Shown: one piece after another, positions 44,951 through 53,356 of the stretch | How positions within the stretch are numbered: position 1 is the first letter of the stretch | Layout of the letters: each line of letters starts with the position of its first letter | Origin: Cytophagales bacterium | GTDB taxonomy: Bacteria; Pseudomonadota; Gammaproteobacteria; Burkholderiales; Burkholderiaceae_C | NCBI GenBank assembly: GCA_030054145.1 | Contig: JASGCK010000014.1 | Coordinates: 1 to 55,088 of the forward strand | Reading direction: 5' to 3' | DNA: 55,088 nt | Translations under genes and position numbers: made by a program | The notes under the pieces: generated by a model | What the model was told of the DNA's origin: nothing | Seen by the model: the letters and a program-made list of their open reading frames with translations, nothing else | Databases searched by the model: none

Positions 44951-45610
44951 ATGTTGTGCGCTAAAAAATACGATTATCCTAGTTTGAAGAAAAGCAAATC
45001 ATTAGTTGAGTTAGTCGATGAATACGTACTTCTGTACCGCGATCAATACTTAACCACAAAAAATTGTTATGTGCAAATGCGGCTGGAGGAAGCAATAGAT
45101 TTTGCTGGAAAGCTCTTAGTTCGAAATAAATTAGACGATGCATGGAAAAAGCATGCGCATTTTCATCGCCCTTGGTTTTATAAAAAGTACAAGTCGGCCT
45201 TCGCCGAAGCCGTGCAAAAACTGTTGAGCGTAAAGGTCGAAATACAAGAAGCAAGATTGCAAATTGATCCATTCGATAAAGTTTTCGCTTTAACTAGACG
45301 AATACTGATGGGTATTAAAGGCTTGAAATATGTTGCTTGTTATGACATCACTTGCTTGCTTGGCTATCACTTCAATTTCCAGCCTTCGTACGTCTACCTT
45401 CATGCGGGTGCATTAAAGGGTGCTAATTTCCTCTTGCAAACTAGGTATGCTTCAGGGGTTCGTCTCTCCATAAATGAGTTCCCCTATGCAATAACCAGCG
45501 TCTTGATGCCCTTTGAAATTGAAGATTTTTTATGTATTTATAAAAAAGAAATATCAAGATTTGACACAACGGAGTGGATTCGCATTGATAGAGATAGGCG
45601 AGGCACATGA
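44951..45610 (+). CDS. Unknown 219-residue protein
   Basis: Not recognised as a named family. Two blocks look conserved in character: RILMGIKGLKYVACYDITCL and YVYLHAGALKGANFL, followed by MPFEIEDFLCIYK. It is mostly alpha-helical and soluble, with no signal peptide. ATG 44951 is 1 bp past the prfB stop (GTG 44942 would overlap it). Its stop overlaps the HAD gene start as ATGA. It is distinctly AT-rich between GC-richer neighbours, which suggests a transferred gene that has been fitted into a coupled transcript. Confidence 0.65.
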   Translation: MLCAKKYDYPSLKKSKSLVELVDEYVLLYRDQYLTTKNCYVQMRLEEAIDFAGKLLVRNKLDDAWKKHAHFHRPWFYKKYKSAFAEAVQKLLSVKVEIQEARLQIDPFDKVFALTRRILMGIKGLKYVACYDITCLLGYHFNFQPSYVYLHAGALKGANFLLQTRYASGVRLSINEFPYAITSVLMPFEIEDFLCIYKKEISRFDTTEWIRIDRDRRGT

Positions 45611-46308
45611 GCATCCAAAAAATTCGCGCCCTTATCTTCGACATGGACGGCACGATGATTGACTCGATGCCGACGCATAAGGCCGCTTGGATTGAGTTTG
45701 CGCGGCGATACGGTATTGAGATGGATGTGCCCGAGATGATGCGGCGCACCACGGGTCGCACGGGGGCTGAGTGCATGAGCGAGCTTTTTGGACGCAGGAT
45801 GACGAGCGAGGAGGCGCTGCCTTTTGTGCGTGAAAAAGAAGATATTTATCGCAAGCTTTACGCGCCTATTTTTTCTGAGGTGAAAGGCTTCAAAGCCTTT
45901 ATGGATAAGGCACGCAGCGCTGGTTTGGCGTTAGGCATTGGAACTGCGGGCGATGCGGCAAATGTGGCGTTTGCGTTTTCGCATTTGTGCCTCAATCCCG
46001 AGCCATCGGTGGTGGTGCGCGGCGATATGGGATTGGCGGGCAAGCCCGAACCTGCGATTTTTTTGGAGGCTGCCATGCGCCTTGGTTTTGCGCCGCACGA
46101 GTGCGTCGTGTTTGAAGATGCGCCCTTTGGCATTGAGGCGGCGCGGCGTGCGGGGATGCAAGCCGTGGCGATTACGACCACGCATTCCGCGCAAGAATTG
46201 GTGGGTGATCACGTGATTGCCGTTGCCGATCATTACGACGAGTTATTAGCGACCCCTACTTTTATGGCAACGCTTTTTGGTGAGGTAGGGGGGCATCAGC
46301 ATGGCTAA
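45607..46308 (+). CDS. HAD-superfamily phosphatase/phosphomutase
   Basis: 233 residues. Motif I DMDGTMIDS gives nucleophile Asp12 and Asp14, motif II is GTAGDAANVAF, motif III GKPEPAIFLEA and motif IV FEDAPFGIEAARRAGM. An alpha-helical cap lies between motifs I and II, as in the beta-phosphoglucomutase-like subgroup. The substrate is unknown, probably a sugar phosphate or other small phosphate. It overlaps both neighbours by a few bases, the FAD monooxygenase starting 8 bp inside. Confidence 0.9.
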   Translation: MSIQKIRALIFDMDGTMIDSMPTHKAAWIEFARRYGIEMDVPEMMRRTTGRTGAECMSELFGRRMTSEEALPFVREKEDIYRKLYAPIFSEVKGFKAFMDKARSAGLALGIGTAGDAANVAFAFSHLCLNPEPSVVVRGDMGLAGKPEPAIFLEAAMRLGFAPHECVVFEDAPFGIEAARRAGMQAVAITTTHSAQELVGDHVIAVADHYDELLATPTFMATLFGEVGGHQHG

Positions 46309-47425
46309 GTTTCTAATTGCTGGTGCTGGTATTGCAGGCTTGTCGGCGGCTCTTGCATTGGCAAAATCGGGACATGAAGTGACCGTTTTAGAGCAAGCAC
46401 CTGAGTTATCTGAAGTGGGCGCAGGTATTCAACTTGGCCCCAATGTCATGCGCATTTTGATCGACTGGGGTCTGGGCGAGCCCATACTGGATAAGGGCTA
46501 CGAGCCTGCTGATTTGGTTGTGCGTGATGTCAGGGATGACCGAGTCCTAACGGCGCGTACCTTAGACGATGCGCGGAAAAAGTATGGTGCGCCGCATATC
46601 TGCATCCGCCGCTGCGACTTGCAAAGCGTGTTGTTTAGCGCTGCCGTGAAGGCGGGCGCAGTTATTAAAACAGATCAGCCCTTGAATGATTTGCCTAACA
46701 TGGCGAATCAACCGTTTGATGCGCTGCTGGGCTGCGATGGCTTGCACAGCAAGGTACGCGAGCATATGCTTAGCGGCACCCGGCATGGCAAAGCGCCGCG
46801 TAGCTCGGGGCACACGGCTTACCGCGCGATGCTTAACATGAATTTGCTACCCATGCACTTGCGTTCGCGTTCGGTGCAGGTGTGGCTGGGCTCTGCACAG
46901 CACGCGGTCGCGTATCCCGTGAATCAGCAGCAAATGAATATTGTGATTGTGCAAGAGGGAGCGCCCACGCTGGGCGGCCGTATGTCGGCTCAGTTGCATG
47001 CGTTGATTGTGGCGGTGCAGGCCAATAGCGGGTTCACCACTTGGCCGTTATTTCACCGACCATTGCTGTTGCATCCCAAGCTGTATACCAAGGGCAATAT
47101 CGCCTTGTTAGGCGATGCGGCGCATCCCATGCTGCCTTATTTGGCGCAAGGCGCAGCGATGGCGATTGAGGATGCAGAGTGTTTGGCGCAAGCGTGCGTA
47201 AACTTAAAGGATGGCTCGCAGGCCAATATACATAAGGCTTTGCGGGCATATGCCAAGGCCAGATGGAGGCGAAATGCGCGGGTGCAAGCGCAGTCAAGTT
47301 GGCAAGGCTGGGTGTATCACGCTAGCGGCTTGGTGCGCTACGTGCGCAATGCTGCGCTTTGGGTTGCAGGCAAACAATTAACCGCAATGCCCTGGCTTTA
47401 TGATTATCAACATACTAAAAAATGA
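46301..47425 (+). CDS. FAD-dependent aromatic monooxygenase (salicylate hydroxylase-like)
   Basis: 374 residues. Rossmann motif GAGIAGLSAALALAKSG at the N-terminus, DG motif GCDGLHSKVREH, and the FAD ribityl-binding GDAAHPMLPYLAQGAAMAIED are all present. These are the features of class A flavoprotein hydroxylases that use NAD(P)H and O2 on phenolic acids. The substrate is not determinable. The gene is cotranscribed with the HAD gene and followed 21 bp later by an SDR. Confidence 0.9.
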   Translation: MAKFLIAGAGIAGLSAALALAKSGHEVTVLEQAPELSEVGAGIQLGPNVMRILIDWGLGEPILDKGYEPADLVVRDVRDDRVLTARTLDDARKKYGAPHICIRRCDLQSVLFSAAVKAGAVIKTDQPLNDLPNMANQPFDALLGCDGLHSKVREHMLSGTRHGKAPRSSGHTAYRAMLNMNLLPMHLRSRSVQVWLGSAQHAVAYPVNQQQMNIVIVQEGAPTLGGRMSAQLHALIVAVQANSGFTTWPLFHRPLLLHPKLYTKGNIALLGDAAHPMLPYLAQGAAMAIEDAECLAQACVNLKDGSQANIHKALRAYAKARWRRNARVQAQSSWQGWVYHASGLVRYVRNAALWVAGKQLTAMPWLYDYQHTKK

Positions 47426-47446
47426 GACAAGCATAAGGAGAAAAAA

Positions 47447-48202
47447 ATGACTCAAAAAATCGCAATGGTGACTGGAGCAGGAACAGGTATTGGTCGCGCG
47501 AGCGCATTGGCGCTGGTGCGTGCGGGGTATACCGTCGTGCTCGCAGGGCGTAAACTGGATGCCTTGCAAGCCACGGCGGATATGGCTTCCCAAATACGCG
47601 AGAGTAGTACGATGACCGTTGCTACCGATGCCAGCAACCCCGATTCTGTGAAGGCTTTGTTTGACAAAATTGAGTCTACTTACGGGCGCATCGATGTGAT
47701 TTTTAACAACGCGGGCATGGGCGCACCGACGATTCCAATGGATGAGATCAGCTTCGAGCAGTGGTCGGCTGTGGTGGGTATTAACCTCACGGGATCATTT
47801 TTGTGCGCGCAAGCAGCCATGCGTTTGATGAAAAAGCAAACCCCTATGGGCGGACGCATTATCAATAATGGCTCAATCTCCGCGCACGCGCCGCGCCCCA
47901 TGTCTGCGCCTTACACCAGCACCAAGCACGCCATTACGGGGCTGACTAAATCGATCGCGCTAGATGGCCGTGCGCACAACATCGCGTGCAGTCAAATCGA
48001 CATTGGCAATGCAGCGACTGAGATGACCACGCGCATGGCGGCTGGCGTGATTCAACCGCGCGGCGACATGATGGTGGAGGATCGTATGGACGTGAATCAC
48101 GTCGCAGATATGGTGGTGCATATCGCCAATTTGCCGCTGGAGACGAATGTGTTGTTTACGACCATCATGGCAACCAAGATGCCGCTGGTGGGCCGAGGTT
48201 AA
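47447..48202 (+). CDS. Short-chain dehydrogenase/reductase
   Basis: 251 residues. [19 protein letters not shown] for cofactor binding, [14 protein letters not shown] and the YTSTK catalytic pair are present. A strong AAGGAG ribosome-binding site precedes the ATG. The substrate is unknown. The stop codon abuts the 30-bp inverted repeat, so the transcript probably ends there. Probably in one unit with the FAD monooxygenase and HAD genes. Confidence 0.92.
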   Translation: MTQKIAMVTGAGTGIGRASALALVRAGYTVVLAGRKLDALQATADMASQIRESSTMTVATDASNPDSVKALFDKIESTYGRIDVIFNNAGMGAPTIPMDEISFEQWSAVVGINLTGSFLCAQAAMRLMKKQTPMGGRIINNGSISAHAPRPMSAPYTSTKHAITGLTKSIALDGRAHNIACSQIDIGNAATEMTTRMAAGVIQPRGDMMVEDRMDVNHVADMVVHIANLPLETNVLFTTIMATKMPLVGRG

Positions 48203-48297
48203 TTTTTAATTGGGGACAGACCCTAATTAATTGGAATCGTTTCGCCTTTAGCAAAAACGCTAGTTGGATTAATTAGGGTCTGTCCCCAATTAAAAAT
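48202..48297. repeat. Perfect 30-bp inverted repeat filling the SDR-argF gap
   Basis: Arms at 48202-48231 and 48268-48297 are exact reverse complements. The core TTGGGGACAGACCC lies within them, flanked by AT-rich TTAATT. The loop is 36 bp. The left arm begins at the SDR stop codon and the right arm ends at the first base of the argF stop. The GGGGACAGACCC core resembles REP-type elements linked to RAYT transposases in other genomes. It should also act as a two-way transcription stop between convergent genes. Confidence 0.93.
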
Positions 48298-49208
48298 CAG
48301 CCAATCAAAAGGTATTCCATCAACGCCTTTTGCGCGTGCATTCGGTTCTCGGCTTCGTCCCACACGACGGACTGAGGCCCGTCAATCACATCGGCTGATA
48401 CCTCTTCGCCGCGGTGCGCAGGCAAGCAGTGCATGAAGAGCGCATCCGCTTTGGCGCTGGCCATCATTTCGCTATCGACGCACCAATTGGCGAAGGCTTT
48501 TTTGCGTGCTTCGTTTTCTGTCTCAAAGCCCATGCTGGTCCACACGTCCGTGGTCACGAGGTCTGCGCCTTTGCAAGCTTCTATCGGATCGGCAAACACG
48601 CGGTAGTGTTTGGATGATTTCAAGTTTGCTCGGGTGGCATCAATTTCGTAACCGCTAGGCGTGCTGATGTGGACATTGAAATCCAAAATCTCGGCGGCTT
48701 GTAACCAAGTGTTCGCCATGTTGTTGCCGTCCCCGACCCACGCAACGGTTTTGCCGCGAATGCTGCCGCGATGCTCGATGAAGGTAAAGATGTCCGCCAA
48801 AATTTGGCAAGGATGGAACTCGTTGGTGAGGCCATTCATCACGGGCACGCGCGAGTGCGCCGCAAATGCTTCGATCTTGGTTTGCTCGTAGGTGCGAATC
48901 ATTATCAAATCGACCATGCGGCTAATCACGCGGGCGCTGTCTTCAATCGGCTCGGAGCGACCAAGCTGCGAGCCTTCGGTCGTGAGATGCACCACCGATC
49001 CGCCCATTTGATACATACCCGCTTCAAAGCTCACGCGCGTGCGCGTTGAGGCCTTTTCAAAAATCATCGCTAGCGTGCGGTCAACCAGCGGTTGGTACTT
49101 TTCGTACTTTTTGAATTTGGTTTTAATGAGCGCGGCGCGTTCAAACAGGTGCGCGTAAGCGCTCGCATCTAAGTCGCTAAATTGCAAGTAGTGCTGAATG
49201 GGTTTCAT
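48297..49208 (-). CDS. argF: Ornithine carbamoyltransferase
   Basis: 303 residues. It makes citrulline from ornithine and carbamoyl phosphate. STRTR in EKASTRTRVSFE, HPCQILAD and HCLPAHRGEEV are the family motifs for carbamoyl phosphate and ornithine binding. It follows argD on the minus strand, separated by 44 bp containing a palindromic repeat. Confidence 0.96.
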   Translation of the reverse strand: MKPIQHYLQFSDLDASAYAHLFERAALIKTKFKKYEKYQPLVDRTLAMIFEKASTRTRVSFEAGMYQMGGSVVHLTTEGSQLGRSEPIEDSARVISRMVDLIMIRTYEQTKIEAFAAHSRVPVMNGLTNEFHPCQILADIFTFIEHRGSIRGKTVAWVGDGNNMANTWLQAAEILDFNVHISTPSGYEIDATRANLKSSKHYRVFADPIEACKGADLVTTDVWTSMGFETENEARKKAFANWCVDSEMMASAKADALFMHCLPAHRGEEVSADVIDGPQSVVWDEAENRMHAQKALMEYLLIG

Positions 49209-49224
49209 AGGGCTATGGAAGGTA

Positions 49225-49252
49225 TGGATGCCCGCCTACGCGGGAGTGACGG
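49225..49252. repeat. Palindromic repeat between argD and argF
   Basis: TGGATGCCCGCCTACGCGGG then AGTGACGG. The arms CCCGC and GCGGG pair around CTAC. It belongs to the same family as 15261-15289 and ends directly at the argD stop codon (49253). It would form a small hairpin in the argD-argF message. Confidence 0.75.
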
Positions 49253-50473
49253 CTAGTTGGCTAAAAATTTTTTAATTTCGCTGACGGCAATGGTAATCAT
49301 GGCATTGGCCTCTTGTTCGTTCACAATCAGCGGCGGCAACAGGCGTATGACGCTATCGGCGGTGACGCTTAGTAGCAATCCTGCCTCGGCGCAAGCAGCA
49401 ACCAGCGCGGCGCAGGGTTTGGCCAGTTCAATGCCAATCATTAAGCCTTGACCACGGATTTCTTTGACCGCACCTGAGGTTAATTCGGTTGCTAATTCGC
49501 GCTCAAATGCGGCGCGAAAGTGAGCGCCCATTTTTGCGGCGTTATCCAGCAGATGATCTTCTTCCATGATGCAAACGGTCTCGTATCCCGCACGCATGGC
49601 TAGCGGCTGTCCACCAAACGTTGAGCCATGACTGCCAAGCGTAAAAATCTTGGCAGCTTTAGGTCCTGCCACGACCGCGCCCACGGGAATGCCCGAGCTA
49701 AGTCCTTTGGCTAATGGCATCACGTCGGGCAGTATGCCTGCCCATTGGTGCGCAAACCATTTGCCCGTGCGCCCCATGCCGCATTGCACTTCGTCAATCA
49801 TGAGCAGCCAATCGCGCTCGTCGCACAGCTTGCGCACGGCTTGTAGGTATTCGATGCGGGCGGGGTTCACGCCGCCTTCACCTTGGATGGTTTCTAAAAA
49901 TACGGCGGTGATGTTTGGGTTGCCAGCGGTTGCTGTTTTTAACGCCGCAATATCGTTCAAAGGCACGCGGATAAAGCCCTCTGGCAGCGGACCAAAGCCT
50001 GCCTGCACTTTTTTGTTGCCCGTTGCCGCCAGCGTGGCAATTGAGCGACCATGAAAAGCTTTTTCGTAGACCACAATTTCGGGACGCTCAATCCCTTTGT
50101 CGTGTCCAAATTTACGCGCCAGTTTGATGGCAGCTTCGTTAGCCTCTAAACCCGAGTTGCAAAAGAACACGTTGACGAGTCCCGAGTAGTCACACAGCTT
50201 GGCAGCCAAGGCCTCGGCGTAGGGGGTGTAGTAATAGTTTGAGCCGTGCAAGAGCTTTGCTACTTGCTCTTGCAGCGCAGGCACAAGGCGCGAGTGGTTA
50301 TGTCCGAGCGTGCTGACCGCAATGCCTGCGAGACCGTCCAAGTATTCTTTGCCGTTCACATCCCACACACGCACGCCCTTGCCATGCGACAAAGCAATGG
50401 GCAGACGACCAAAAGTACCCATGACATGGGGCTGATCTAGAGGATGAGCGAGAGCTTGGGTCAGAGCGGACAT
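49253..50473 (-). CDS. argD: Acetylornithine aminotransferase
   Basis: 406 residues from the second of two ATGs, chosen because AGGA is better spaced from it. Class III PLP aminotransferase: YEKAFHGRSIATLAATGN, MIDEVQCGMGRTGKWF and the PLP lysine in MPLAKGLSSGIPVGAV are present. It makes N-acetylornithine in arginine synthesis. It diverges from the DUF3579 gene and is followed by argF, an expected betaproteobacterial arrangement. Confidence 0.95.
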   Translation of the reverse strand: MSALTQALAHPLDQPHVMGTFGRLPIALSHGKGVRVWDVNGKEYLDGLAGIAVSTLGHNHSRLVPALQEQVAKLLHGSNYYYTPYAEALAAKLCDYSGLVNVFFCNSGLEANEAAIKLARKFGHDKGIERPEIVVYEKAFHGRSIATLAATGNKKVQAGFGPLPEGFIRVPLNDIAALKTATAGNPNITAVFLETIQGEGGVNPARIEYLQAVRKLCDERDWLLMIDEVQCGMGRTGKWFAHQWAGILPDVMPLAKGLSSGIPVGAVVAGPKAAKIFTLGSHGSTFGGQPLAMRAGYETVCIMEEDHLLDNAAKMGAHFRAAFERELATELTSGAVKEIRGQGLMIGIELAKPCAALVAACAEAGLLLSVTADSVIRLLPPLIVNEQEANAMITIAVSEIKKFLAN

Positions 50474-50490
50474 CATTTTTCCTAAGTTAT

Positions 50491-50500
50491 CTTATATAAG
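50491..50500. promoter_or_regulatory. CTTATATAAG palindrome in the argD/DUF3579 divergent promoter
   Basis: A 10-bp perfect palindrome lies in the 55-bp gap between argD and the DUF3579 gene. It reads TATAAG on both strands, so it could supply a -10-like element in either direction or bind a dimeric regulator. No clear -35 box is visible. Confidence 0.3.
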
Positions 50501-50528
50501 ACTGAATACACGGGATAGAATCAGGAGT

Positions 50529-50828
50529 GTGACTCAAACCGTAATACAAGGGATAACCCTTGATGATAAGCCTTTTAGACCCAGTGATTGGGCCGAGCGT
50601 CTTGCTGGCGTGATGGCGGGTTTCCGACCCAATGGCGTAGAGGGCGTTCGCTACTTAGACTACTCGCCTTGGTGCATTCCCATTACCCAAGACAACATTC
50701 GCTGCATCATTGTGGACTCAGCCATGAGAGACGCGAACGTGATGGCGTGGGATTTCGTGATGAACTTTGCCAAAGATAATCATCTCAAGGTGGCTGAAGT
50801 ATGCTTATTACCAGCCGATAAAACATAA
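50529..50828 (+). CDS. DUF3579 domain protein
   Basis: 99 residues. IQGITLDDKPFRPSDWAERL and YSPWCIPITQDNIRCIIVDS are DUF3579 hallmarks. The family is restricted mainly to betaproteobacteria and typically sits beside argD, as here. Function unknown. The GTG start is unusual: AGGAG stands only 1 base before it, so initiation may be weak or begin at another codon; no ATG is available near the conserved N-terminus. Confidence 0.87.
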   Translation: MTQTVIQGITLDDKPFRPSDWAERLAGVMAGFRPNGVEGVRYLDYSPWCIPITQDNIRCIIVDSAMRDANVMAWDFVMNFAKDNHLKVAEVCLLPADKT

Positions 50829-50846
50829 AAATGTGAGGAGACTGCG

Positions 50847-51659
50847 ATGCAATTAGAGACCATTCGGATTGAGTTGAGTGAGCACGTTGCCGTGCTGCGA
50901 CTGAATCGCCCTGAAAAAATGAACGCCATGAATCTCACGATGTGGCATGACATTCGCCGCGCATTTGAGTGGGTTGATCAAACGCCTGAAGCACGCGTTG
51001 CCATTTTGCAAGGCGAAGGAAAAATTTTTACGGCGGGCATCGACTTACAAATGATGGGCGGCTTGCAATCGCACATTCAAAGTGAATGCGACGGCCGCAC
51101 GCGCGAGAGTTTGCGCCGCTTTATTTTGGATTTGCAGGATACGCTGACCAGCCTAGAGCGTTGCCGCAAGCCCGTGTTGGCGGCGATTCACGGCGCGTGC
51201 ATTGGTGGCGGCATCGATTTAGTAACCTGCGCGGATATGCGTTACGCCAGCCAAGAGGCTTATTTCACCATCAAAGAAATCGACATCGGCATGACGGCAG
51301 ATGTCGGCACACTGCAGCGCCTGCCCAAGCTCATTGGCGAAGGCATGGCACGCGAGCTGGCTTACACAGGGCGACACTTTGACGCGCAAGAAGCTAAGCA
51401 AATTGGACTGGTCAACCGCGTGTTCGAGACGCGCGAGCAACTTGAGAGCGGCGTGCTTGCAATTGCAAAAGCCATTGCCGCCAAATCACCGATCTCGATT
51501 CGCGGCACCAAAGAGATGATCACCTATGCACGCGATCACACGGTAGCCGATAGCCTCAACTACATGGCAACGTGGAACGCGGCGATGCTGCAAAGCAAAG
51601 ACTTACCAGAGGCGCTAACAGCTGCGCAGCAAAAGCGAGCGCCGCAGTTTTTAGATTGA
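50847..51659 (+). CDS. Enoyl-CoA hydratase/isomerase, delta3,5-delta2,4-dienoyl-CoA isomerase-like
   Basis: 270 residues, crotonase fold. The oxyanion hole segments are AGIDLQMMGG and HGACIGGGIDLVTCADMRYAS. FTIKEIDIGMTADVGTLQRL matches eukaryotic ECH1, including the acidic residues (Glu in KEIDIG and Asp in ADVG) used for dienoyl-CoA isomerisation. It would process odd-position double bonds in fatty-acid oxidation. A GTGAGGAG ribosome-binding site precedes the ATG, 18 bp after DUF3579. Confidence 0.9.
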   Translation: MQLETIRIELSEHVAVLRLNRPEKMNAMNLTMWHDIRRAFEWVDQTPEARVAILQGEGKIFTAGIDLQMMGGLQSHIQSECDGRTRESLRRFILDLQDTLTSLERCRKPVLAAIHGACIGGGIDLVTCADMRYASQEAYFTIKEIDIGMTADVGTLQRLPKLIGEGMARELAYTGRHFDAQEAKQIGLVNRVFETREQLESGVLAIAKAIAAKSPISIRGTKEMITYARDHTVADSLNYMATWNAAMLQSKDLPEALTAAQQKRAPQFLD

Positions 51660-51718
51660 ACGTGCCATTTTGATAGCGAAGGGCTGCAAGGTCATGCGTG
51701 GGCGGCAAGGCTGCGGCT

Positions 51719-53356
51719 TTAACTCAATACCCGAGTAAAAATGCCCGGTGCAGTGCAGCCTTTTTTGCCATCAAACTCATAATCTAAACACCAACTGTTG
51801 CCATCTTTTTTCGCTAGCGAGACCACGCCAAAACCGTCACCCTTCAAAATGAATTCATTTTTGTAGTGGCACACATAGGTTACGTTGTCATATTGAAATT
51901 CAAACGTTTCTTGTGCTAGCAAATTAGCAGGTTTGCTATTAGCGAATGGCATCGGTGCATAGAGTGCTGAGGTATGAATAGAGGTTGCTTTTACGACTTG
52001 GTTGCGATCCGCTTTGGGCCATAGTTCAATATCGGTAAAGCAACTCAAATGCTCATCACCCGATAAGAAAATAACGTTTTGTATTTTGTTTTTACAAATG
52101 TATCCCAGCAACCGATACAGTGATGTTGGATAGCCATCCCATCCATCTAAATACAGCGCATCCGAATGAGTATCGACTGTGTGACGCGGTAAAAAAATAG
52201 AAGCACTACTCACAAATTTTGGCTGATTGAGAGGGCGCGAGAGCAACCACTCCTCAAGCACTTGAGTTTGTAATGGGAAGGAGCTTGCCTGTGGACTATT
52301 TGGTAATGCCGAATCCAAAATCAAGGTGTCTACGGCCAACAAGTTATGTGTATTTCGATAAGAACGACGGCTGCGGCTATCTAGCATGAAGATTGGATAA
52401 CTTGATAATCCTGAATGGGTTAAATCCTGCCAATCCAAATTATCAGCTGAGCTATTTTTTTTTGCTCCGCGTTGATAGCGCCAATAGGCATCGCCCCCCG
52501 CGTCCCAATACTTTCCCTTGTCGTTATTCGCTGTGCGAGGTTCCCAGTTGTCCTCTATTTCGTGGTCATCCAGAGCCATATAGGTTGGCAATTGCCTCAT
52601 AACGTTTTGTACGGCTGGCGCTCTAAAAAAGTCACAATATGACTTCTCGAAACGATCGCCCTCACGTACAGGATCTAACAAACCCGCCGTTGCATCCGAA
52701 TAGATTTGATCGCCTAGCAACATTAGAAATGTCGGTTTAGTCTTAGCGTCGGACGCTGCAAGCCTAGCCCCCAGTCGTTCATAACTTTGATAGGCCAAGC
52801 TTTTGTCCAACAAGCCTGCTGGATATTGGCAACTGCCAAAAGCAAAGCAAACCGTATCATCTGTAGCTAGTTGCGCACTATCGTGTGAAATATAACTACG
52901 CATGATTTCGACATTCGTATACTGATCAAGTAACAAATTGACAATATCTTGCTGCGAGATTTTCGGCGCATCTGTTACAGCTGCCACATTAGCTTGATAA
53001 GCCATGACAACCAATACGCCTGTTGCATGACTGTCTGATGCAGGTTCCCAAACTGGCCACCACTCTGACCAGCCATAAGTATCAAGTTCTTGAATCACTG
53101 GGTCAAATGCAACCCATGCATTTGGCTCACACAAAGACCACTGTCTAGTGTTGTCTGTTTCTAAAACGATAGGAAGCAAAAGCATCTCACTAGTCGCAAA
53201 CTTCGAAGTGTCGTCCACACTAAAGCGTGGCACTTTGAAAGCTGGATCAGCCATGACTTGTATTTGTAGCCGTACCCCAGTTCTTAAAGCAGGTTTGATG
53301 ATGCCTAAACGTGGTCCCAAAAATGGCAAGCGAAAAATGTAGGGATTAAGACTCAT
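51719..53356 (-). CDS. PhoD-like metallophosphatase
   Basis: 545 residues. The N-terminal 150 residues are a beta-rich domain. The metallophosphatase region shows FAFGSCQYPAGL, LLGDQIYSDATAG, LDDHEIEDNW and FLSGDEHLSCF, the PhoD/alkaline phosphatase D pattern. No Tat signal peptide is visible at the start MSLNPYIFRLPF, so the protein may be cytoplasmic. The start overlaps the upstream hydrolase stop as ATGA, giving a coupled pair. A phosphodiester or phosphomonoester substrate is likely but unknown. Confidence 0.85.
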   Translation of the reverse strand: MSLNPYIFRLPFLGPRLGIIKPALRTGVRLQIQVMADPAFKVPRFSVDDTSKFATSEMLLLPIVLETDNTRQWSLCEPNAWVAFDPVIQELDTYGWSEWWPVWEPASDSHATGVLVVMAYQANVAAVTDAPKISQQDIVNLLLDQYTNVEIMRSYISHDSAQLATDDTVCFAFGSCQYPAGLLDKSLAYQSYERLGARLAASDAKTKPTFLMLLGDQIYSDATAGLLDPVREGDRFEKSYCDFFRAPAVQNVMRQLPTYMALDDHEIEDNWEPRTANNDKGKYWDAGGDAYWRYQRGAKKNSSADNLDWQDLTHSGLSSYPIFMLDSRSRRSYRNTHNLLAVDTLILDSALPNSPQASSFPLQTQVLEEWLLSRPLNQPKFVSSASIFLPRHTVDTHSDALYLDGWDGYPTSLYRLLGYICKNKIQNVIFLSGDEHLSCFTDIELWPKADRNQVVKATSIHTSALYAPMPFANSKPANLLAQETFEFQYDNVTYVCHYKNEFILKGDGFGVVSLAKKDGNSWCLDYEFDGKKGCTAPGIFTRVLS

